From Naegleria lovaniensis (taxonomy: Eukaryota > Heterolobosea > Eutetramitea > Acrasida > Naegleriidae): a stretch of DNA of 56,178 bases. The first letter of the stretch is position 1, and every line of letters starts with the position of its first letter. Made by a program: the position numbers and the translations under genes. Below the pieces are notes generated by a model. That model was not told the DNA's origin, searched no databases, and was given only the letters and a program-made list of their open reading frames with translations. This document shows positions 49,101 to 56,178 of the stretch, in pieces. The stretch is from assembly GCF_003324165.1 (NCBI RefSeq), contig NW_025407894.1:1-56178 (forward strand). The letters run 5' to 3'.

Positions 49101-52100
49101 ATTTTATGAAAAGTTGGCAGAAGTGAAAAGGATCAATACGTCGACCTCTTGGTCCTTGAAACAAATTCTCGATTTAGATGATAATGAAGAAGTAAGCGAG
49201 GATGGAATTATTGTAGATTTATTGGACAAGGTGATTCCTTTATATACGCTTTTCAAATTTCACAACATTGATTTGAATGCATTGATTCAAACGGATAATA
49301 GTTATGCAACCATCAATCAGGCAATATTGAATCAAAGATTCCCAGTCTTGAAAGAAGTATTACCATCCAAAATCGTGAAAACTATTTGTTTGTATTTATT
49401 TCCAACAAATCTCCTTAATGTGAGTTTGGTATCCAAGCAATTCTTTCAGGAAGCTCACAAAATATTCTTTCCAAAAAGCGTCAATAATGTACTATGTGCT
49501 TGGGAAAGATATCCTGTATTGACTTATTTGAAAGTGACAAGTATTGTTCGAAAAAAGAGACATCAACTGGCACAACTCAAAGATTACATTAATAACTTTC
49601 TTAACTTGATTACATTTGAAAATTTAGAAAAGAAATTGGAGAAGCTTGGATTCCATCATGCCAAAGAAGATTTATTGTCATTCTTTTCCATCAAAAAGGA
49701 GGTGTTAGCTATGAAAGTAACAAATTTATATCAAGACGAGAAACAATTTATTTACTCCCGATTTTTCAGTTGGTTTTTCAAACTTTCTGATTCTCTGAAT
49801 TATGACATTCCAAAATTAGCAAGATTCAAGCATGAAAGAGAGATTTTTAAGAGGATTTGTGCTTCCTACTTGTTTTTAGCCTTTTCTTCAAGTAAGAGCG
49901 ACACATTACCCAATGTTGGGTCTCACCCTCTCGTATTAATTAGAAACATGATCAAAACAGTGTCTGTCACTTATCCAAATGTGAACGTACTCATGCTTCT
50001 TGCCGACTTTTTTGACATTTCATTGACAAATGTTTCACAATTATTTCAATACCGAAGAGAATGGAAAACGATTTCAGAAATTGGCCATAAATTCAAAGAA
50101 TACAGTATTGATTTGGAAAACTTTTTCACAAAGAATGCCTCCAACACCTATTATAACGCAAACGAATTTATCAAACAAGCCAAAGACATTTTGAAAAAGG
50201 CGTATGAAAGTTTGGATAATAGCGACTTGGTGGACATTGAATGCTTACTCACCAAATACTGCATGAAATGCAAAGACTATTATCAGTATTATTTATTATT
50301 GAATGGTCACCCAGAATCAAAGTTAAGTTTAGAACAAGCCATGTTCATGTCCATTTCTCTCAATCAATTCGAGGAGCTGAAACAAATTGTTGGAAAAGGA
50401 GCTAATATCAATGCGGTCACAAAACACGGCTATGATATTTGCACTGCAAGTCTTCCATGTAGAAATCAAGAAATTACCAAATATTGTCATCACATTCGAA
50501 TCGAATACTTGCTACATGAAAGGCCTTCGAAACTTGAAGATTTTCCATTTAATATCTCACTCTTGATGCATACCATACGTGAAAATAACATTCAAGCTGT
50601 GGATTTATTGGTCACATTGAACCCACAAATTCTCCATGAATACGAGGGCAAGTACAGACCCATTGATTTCAGCATTGTTCATCACCCACATGTGGAAAGC
50701 ACTGAAATTCTTCTCCGTCACATGTTAACACAAGATAAGGAGCATAATATTCTTGTTCTTGCCAAAGCATGTTTTATTGCAATTGATCACGATCGTTACG
50801 ACGCTCTTAAATTATTAATTGAAAAAGAACCTCATTTAGTGCTACGAAATGAGCTTCCTGATTTCAGATATCCAGAAGCATATTATTCGAATCCTTCATT
50901 ATTATTATATTGCTTGAGAAAACGCAAAACTCAATGTATTCAATTACTGATTGAAAAATTCCCTCAACTTCTCAATTTCAAGCTTTCTTCCATGTATACT
51001 GATCGAAGTGAAAAAGCAACAAATATCATTCAATCAAAAGCAAACACACCAAAAAGCAAAACCTCTCTAGGAAATTTAATTTTAAATGGAACTCCTTTAA
51101 CATTTGCTGTAGAGACCAATCAAATGAAAATGGCACTTGCTTTGGTTGAAATGGGAGCTGATATTTCAATCACTAAAAATGGAATGGATGTTGCCGAGTT
51201 ATCAGAATCGACTGAAAATTCTGAAATGATGCAATGGGCTCGAAAGATTTTAAACAAATCCACACAATACGATTGCTACAAATTTGAAGTCGAATATGTA
51301 GATAACATGTTGAATTTGTACAGAAAAAGATTTAAAATGGTGGTCAATCAAAACGAAAGTGTCGAAGATTTTGTGAGGAAGGCAAAAATTCGATGTGGAA
51401 TTCGTGGTCAATACGAATTACAATTTTATGACCCAGATTTTAAGGAACTCGTAGACGTTATTGACTTGAAAGACATGCAACTTCATGAAGAGGAGTTAAA
51501 TTTAATTAAATTGAAACGAGTGAGAGCCAATGATGCACCTGCTCAAAATCATGGACAAGCTCGAAACGTGAAATATGAACAATATTTGGAATGGTCTTTC
51601 AGGAAAAGTATAAAATTGTGAGAACGATTGACGAGGGTGGATTTGGAGTGGTTTTTGAAGCAGAAGTATTGAACGATGTTGGTGACGCCATTAATGAACA
51701 CTCTTCCAAAAATGTTGCCATTAAAATGGTGAACTGCCCAAAAGGAAGTGTTCAAAAACAAATTCAAGATGCAGAACATGAAGCATTGCTGGTACAGCAG
51801 TTGCAGCATCAGAATATTGTCAAAATTATTGACACTTTCCAAATCGATACTCAATACTCTTCTATATTTTGCATTGTAATGGAATTGTACACATTTGGAG
51901 ACGTCATGCAACTCATTAACACACAACGTCAAAAGTCAGAACCAATTCCATTAGAAATTGTATGGAAAATTTTAACACAAATGGCTTCAGCCATTGATTA
52001 CATTCATTCTCATAACATTATGCATCGAGACATCAAACCTCAGAATATTTTTGTCAGATATTACAATAAGGAACAAAAGAATATTGAAATTGTATTGGGA

Positions 52101-52618
52101 GATTTTGGAATTGCAAAGAAAATGCTCACACCACTCGACAAACCTATGCTGGTTCATTATGTTACATTTCAGTCGAGATTTTACTGAATCAACCCTATGG
52201 CTTTGCAACAGACATGTATTCATTGGGTGTGACCTTGTTCCAATTATTGTCACTCGATACTTCTCTTTCGATTTGTTCACTCTTAATTCATTCCGAAGAG
52301 AATTGGTATGTTTTTTCTTTCACCATTCTTTTTGTGATTTAACATTTACCAATTTTTACAAATCAAATGATTCTTTAACACTTTTGTTTGTGATTTAATA
52401 ATTACTAATTTTTAACAAAACGAAATTGTTTTTAAACACACAACAACAATAGTATGCAAGAATTGAAAAAGAAAATTCTCACCAATTATCAAGATCATCT
52501 CGATCACAACAAGGGTCTCTTACAAAAATTAATTCGAGTCATGAGTCAATTATTAAGATTCCAGCCTCAATCAAGATTGAACAGCTCACAACTATTATTG
52601 GAATTGGAAAAGCGATAA
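46112..52618 (+). CDS. giant F-box/ankyrin/ubiquitin-like/protein kinase protein
   Basis: Four exons: 46112-46296, 46509-51519, 51603-52305 and 52453-52618; donors GTACGT, GTGAGA and GTATGT keep the frame. About 2,020 aa. A long helical N-terminal part (~1-1000) has no named domain. An F-box-like segment lies near 1010-1050 (LPSKIVKTICLYLFPTNLL). Ankyrin-type repeats follow at ~1335-1640 (NGTPLTFAVETNQMKMALAL), then a ubiquitin-like fold at ~1650-1730. The kinase (IDEGGFGVVFEA, VAIKMV, HRDIKPQNIF, GDFGIAKK) begins right after the third exon join. A frame break near 52160-52175 interrupts the activation segment; the C-lobe continues in phase +1 (VEILLNQPYGFATDMYSLG). It is either an indel or a damaged kinase. 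An alternative donor at 51573 cannot be excluded. Confidence 0.65.
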
Positions 52619-52799
52619 ATTTTTCAAACTGCATTCGGTATATTAAGACGAAATTTATCAATGTGAAACAGGTGGTTTTGAATCTGTGGTACATGTTGTC
52701 ATGAAATGCGGTGAACATTCCTCAACAAATTTGGTTACATCTAGATTTTTTGGTAACCTCCAAATTGACATTTTTCCACCTACAACGTGATCGAACAAA

Positions 52800-54055
52800 A
52801 TGATTAATAATAAAAAAATGGGTTCAAGTCTTCGCAAGCAACGCTCAAGAAGTAATCAAGAAGAAACATCTTCTCAACAAGGTCCAATCTCATCGTCATT
52901 GAATAGCAGCCCAACCGACGTAGAAGATGCAACCATGAGTGGCTCCATTCTTTCCCATAGAAAAGAATATGAATTTTCCCGACAAGTGATGAGATCCGTT
53001 TTGGATCAAGTCTTTCGGAAAGGACCTTTCGGTTTCATTGCGCTTTCGGTTGAATTGGAATCCACTGGAGTGGAGAATCAAGTTGTTCGTTCAACGTTAT
53101 CCGAGAAGCAAACATCATCTCAACCACAACAGCATGGTATTGTGTATTTAGCAAATGAATGTTTGAAAAATCAGATGAAATGTCAATATACATTATTTAC
53201 AATGTTGGCCAGTGGAAATGATACATTTTGCACAAAATTACATTATGAGAATACTGGTATGAATACTTACTTTTGTGATATTGTTTTTATTGTCAATAAC
53301 CATAATGGCATTGTTGAGGATGATTGGAAGCAATGTGTTCATTCATGCAAGGCGTTACTGGAACAAGTTGAAAGAGATACCTCACCAAATTCCAAGGTGG
53401 TTTATATGACTCCTCAAGCTATGAGTTTATGTGGTGTTTTGTCAAACTGTGTTTCATTGACATCTCAATCGCAACAACAAACGATTCCACAAGTGAGGTT
53501 TTCATTTGGAAAAACCTCGCTACAGGTTGTCAATTGTTTTTGACCGCTTTAGAATTGCATGCAATTTGTGAAGATTATGTAATCGAAAAACCAATGACAC
53601 AAGCACTGAGAGAATATATTCCCACACCTATTTATGAATTTTCTAAACAACTGAACCACAGTGAAGTTGTAAGCTTAATCATGACAAGCAATCTTTATAA
53701 TGCCATGAGATTGCTGGATTTATTTTGTGCAAAGTTTGCGGAGCAGATACGAGGAAAGTCACCAGAACAACTTAGAGATATGTTTGGATTGCAAAATGGT
53801 AAGTATTTTATAATGATGGTGCGTGTTAACATCAGAATGTACAATTGGCATGACTAATGTAAACTTCAATATCATGACGTGATTGTATTGTGCACTTTCA
53901 ACCATAATAATGACCATCTTTCAATAACTACTTGAACCATGATAATGGTGACCATCTATCATTTGATCTCTTTCTTTGATGAACTATCTGGCAGATTTTA
54001 CCCTGAGGAAGAGGCGAAAATAAGAGAAGAAAACAAGTGGACCGAAGAAGCATAA
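52800..54055 (+). CDS. Skp1-like protein with long N-terminal extension, two frame breaks
   Basis: Exon 1 is 52800-53798 (donor GTAAGT), exon 2 is 53995-54055. The Skp1 signature is clear: IPTPIYEFSKQLNH, then NAMRLLDLFCAKFAEQIRGKSPEQLRDMFGL and, in exon 2, EEEAKIREENKW. Skp1 links F-box proteins to cullin E3 ligases. Normal Skp1 is ~160 aa; here ~200 extra residues precede it, of unknown fold (FIALSVELESTGVENQVV). The frame breaks at a T5 run (53537-53541) and at CCC (54001-54003); one added base at each restores a typical Skp1 sequence. Taken as written, the protein would stop at 53543. Neighbour of the giant F-box protein, a natural partner type. Confidence 0.7.
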
Positions 54056-54788
54056 GTTGTAGATAATAAACTGAATGTTGTTGTTGAATCAGATAAAGTA
54101 TGATGACAACCACTGCCATCCGTCAAAACATTTTACCATATTTCAAAGGACCAAAATTTTGGCTTTGACACAACCCTTCACATATTTCCAAGTCCTGGTA
54201 GTAATAACAATCAGGAAACGTAGCAGTTTTTATTCAACCCTCCTCTTATTAACGTGTAACAATCAAATAAACTCGCATCCCTTAAGCTAGACATTTATCG
54301 TGACACGAATGTATCCAAGATTGTAACTCTATTACAACACAATAATTGTAAGTTTTACCAACAACGTCATCATCCCCATTTCAACCTTTTCACCCTCTAT
54401 TCCATTCTATGCAAATAAAGGGATTTGTGCTGTCAGAAGGTAATTTCGATGGATACTCATACCATCAAACCAATTCGTTTAAAAATTAGCTTGTGTTGTG
54501 TATAGTTACAATCTGCTTACAATAAATTTTCACAACGACGTTTCTTCTGCTTTGGCATACAACAAGTTGATTTAATTTAGATATGACTAATCAATCTATG
54601 AATATGAACCACATTCATCATCACAACAAAGACATGACTTGTACATAAAAGTTTTCACAATTGTCATCCATCTTTGAGTCGCAAAATTGACTCCCATTTT
54701 TCATCTTTCACAAAAATTCCAAATAAATTCATTCACCGCATCTCTTTCCTTCATGAAATTTCAAATGATATTTAAAAAAATTATCGAT
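54056..54788. other. intergenic, nothing recognised
   Basis: About 730 nt of AT-rich DNA. A 71-codon ORF at 54075-54290 has no coding character. The region probably holds the 3' end of the Skp1-like transcript and the promoter of the next gene. Confidence 0.45.
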
Positions 54789-55151
54789 ATGGCCAAAAAC
54801 AATACGAACAACCAAGACAAGGAAGCATTACCTTCAAGCCCTACAACATCCACAACAACCACGACATCATCAGCCCCTACAATGTCCGGAACCAAATCAA
54901 ATTCTCAATTACCTCAACCGCCATCATCATCGGCCAAGTCTTCTCTCAAAGAAACGTTGAAAACGATCGGAATTTCAGTGGGAGTCTCGGTTTTGATGAT
55001 TACCTTGTATCATCAGTTTTATATGAGTAAAACTGTGGAGGATGTTGAGAATGTTCGGAGCTATATTGCTAAAATTAAGGCTCCGTTGAATACCATTTTG
55101 GAAAAGACCAAGTCGATTGGTGTTTCTTCCTTGTTTCAGAAAACCAAATAA
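54789..55151 (+). CDS. small single-pass membrane protein
   Basis: 120 aa from the ATG at 54789 (an in-frame upstream extension is less likely). The first ~60 residues are Thr/Ser/Pro/Gln-rich. A single hydrophobic helix, TIGISVGVSVLMITLYHQFYM, sits near residues 57-77. The C-terminal ~40 residues form a charged helix (VEDVENVRSYIAKIKAPL). The layout, with the anchor in the second half and no signal peptide, suggests a mitochondrial or ER membrane protein. No family recognised. Confidence 0.5.
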   Translation: MAKNNTNNQDKEALPSSPTTSTTTTTSSAPTMSGTKSNSQLPQPPSSSAKSSLKETLKTIGISVGVSVLMITLYHQFYMSKTVEDVENVRSYIAKIKAPLNTILEKTKSIGVSSLFQKTK

Positions 55152-55529
55152 TTGATCTGTACTATCTATTTAAATTTTGAGAAAGTGAGATTGTGAAACC
55201 AATCTTTCAAAGAGTATTTTTGTAAAAATTTTGTAAATAATATACAATATTTCAATTCAGAACTGTGCTTGTGCATTTCTTTGAACTGCTTTCATTATTA
55301 ATTTTAAATACCATCTTTCGATGTCCAACGACGAACGTTGTGATTAGAATTAAAAGTTTCAAAAGTTTTAACACTGTTCCGACTCATCATGATGAGCCAA
55401 AATTAGTGATTGGAAGCTTGCATTTATCGTTGGCAACAAATCAAAATGATTTCAGTATGTTAACAAGCAATTTTGATAAAATCTGTTTTGAGGAATGAGA
55501 TTCTCAATTTTTTTAAAGCGCGAAAAAAA
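55152..55529. other. intergenic, nothing recognised
   Basis: About 380 nt, AT-rich. One 77-codon frame at 55265-55498 starts with GTG and has no convincing features. Confidence 0.45.
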
Positions 55530-56178
55530 ATGAATGCCCGCAACACGAGCCTTATTTCATTACGACTACTGCCATCATCATCATCAACGTCGTGGCCAGA
55601 AGAGAGAGAAACGGGCTCTTTACATTCATCATCAAATCATGTTCCAATTTCAACAGAATCATTAACAGAAAAATTTTTAATGAATTCCAATTCAACCTCG
55701 GCAGTGATGATGGAGAAACAATCATCATGGAAGAGTCCAACCACCACCAACGCGTGCTACAGTGATGATACAAGTGGTAATTACAATAATTATTTTCGTA
55801 ATTTAAATGAAATTCGGAATGGCCATACATTGGGTGGAAGTATTTCTGTTTTGAGTGGAAATTACACGAATTATTCTTCTCAACAGAATTGTCATGATGA
55901 AACACCAAGGATTTATGAGGATGTTTGTGTTTGTTCTCCATTATCATCATCAACAACACCTAGCAAATTCACAGAATATCCCAATAATGATGAGGGCATA
56001 TCCAATTCATCATTTCAACAACAGAACCATCATGGAACTATTCGCTCCAGTCTATCATCACCACCACCCTCTTCACACAACAATAATCATTCCACTCCAA
56101 CAGAGCTCATTGTCTCGGCAGCATCCGCAAATTCTACTTCATCACCAACATCTCAAGTGTTTTATTGGACACTCTCCA
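55530..56178 (+). CDS. Ser/Asn-rich protein, C-terminus cut off by window end
   Basis: The frame is open from the ATG at 55530 (context GAAAAAAAATG) to the edge, 216 codons. The visible part is low-complexity: Ser, Asn, Thr, Gln and His with runs such as PSSSSTSW and SSPPPSSHNNN. Disordered N-termini of this kind precede kinases, RabGAPs and other regulators in this genome (compare the genes at 29958 and 38331), so the domain is likely beyond the window. No function can be given. A minus-strand ORF at 55552-55959 is its shadow. Confidence 0.6.
   Translation, partial: MNARNTSLISLRLLPSSSSTSWPEERETGSLHSSSNHVPISTESLTEKFLMNSNSTSAVMMEKQSSWKSPTTTNACYSDDTSGNYNNYFRNLNEIRNGHTLGGSISVLSGNYTNYSSQQNCHDETPRIYEDVCVCSPLSSSTTPSKFTEYPNNDEGISNSSFQQQNHHGTIRSSLSSPPPSSHNNNHSTPTELIVSAASANSTSSPTSQVFYWTLS

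Noticed and set aside
52145-52170. A 21-nt intron (GTTCAT...TTTCAG) in the kinase activation segment
   Set aside because: It is far below the size of any other intron here; an indel is simpler.
53474-53525. A 33-nt intron as an explanation for the Skp1-like frame change
   Set aside because: GTGAGG...CTACAG does not restore the correct phase and is shorter than any intron placed here.
54056-54788. RNA gene in the long intergenic stretch
   Set aside because: No tRNA-like arms or conserved box motifs could be seen; only AT-rich sequence.

Overview
The window is nuclear DNA from a protist that most resembles a Naegleria-type heterolobosean amoeboflagellate. The DNA is AT-rich, genes are closely packed on both strands, and most genes are single long ORFs. 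The 13 introns I could place are short (49-212 nt) with GT..AG ends. A-rich runs often sit directly before the ATG. Families such as DUF4116 repeats, a 7TM-RGS receptor, a VwkA-like vWA protein and a saposin-like protein fit this group. The genus is inferred, not proven. I see no tRNA, rRNA, CRISPR array or bacterial-type operon.

1-10.5 kb is ordinary host gene space: a partial PB1-domain gene, a two-domain saposin-like gene, a DUF4116 repeat gene with two frame breaks, a rhodanese-like protein without the catalytic Cys, an Ies6/INO80C-like chromatin subunit, a GAF-domain protein, a P-loop/DPY30/EF-hand protein resembling EFCAB10, and a four-exon Ste24 CAAX protease with a large acidic insertion.

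10.6-18.7 kb is the least explained part. Two tandem minus-strand paralogues share a C-terminal module I cannot name, and the first carries a perfect 31-bp inverted repeat at its 3' end. Next comes a compact block of five genes (14.06-18.59 kb): two orphans, a divergent histone H3, a third orphan starting 3 nt after the H3 stop, and a 714-aa protein resembling zinc-insert DDE transposases. An imperfect inverted repeat begins at its stop codon. The block looks like an acquired mobile or virus-derived unit carrying a histone.

19-25 kb holds a UPF0488 protein, a 7TM-RGS receptor, an Mcp1-like mitochondrial membrane protein and a kelch protein. 25,142-29,890 is a minus-strand non-LTR retrotransposon with two intact ORFs joined by TAATG and flanked by a 20-bp target-site duplication. 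It inserted 47 nt upstream of the ATG of a TBC RabGAP gene.

30-56 kb contains the TBC gene, a vWA protein, a mitochondrial-type histidine acid phosphatase, a divergent pair of secreted ependymin-like paralogues, a 7TM protein, an Mps1/TTK kinase, a small secreted Cys/Arg-rich peptide, a type I membrane protein, a UGT-like glycosyltransferase, a very large F-box/ankyrin/Ub-like/kinase protein, a Skp1-like protein with a long N-terminal extension, a small membrane protein and a partial Ser/Asn-rich gene. The Mps1 kinase is cell-cycle machinery. The F-box protein and the Skp1-like protein are neighbours and could share an SCF-type role, which is inference. Six frame breaks in four genes, most at homopolymers, suggest assembly indels as much as pseudogenes.
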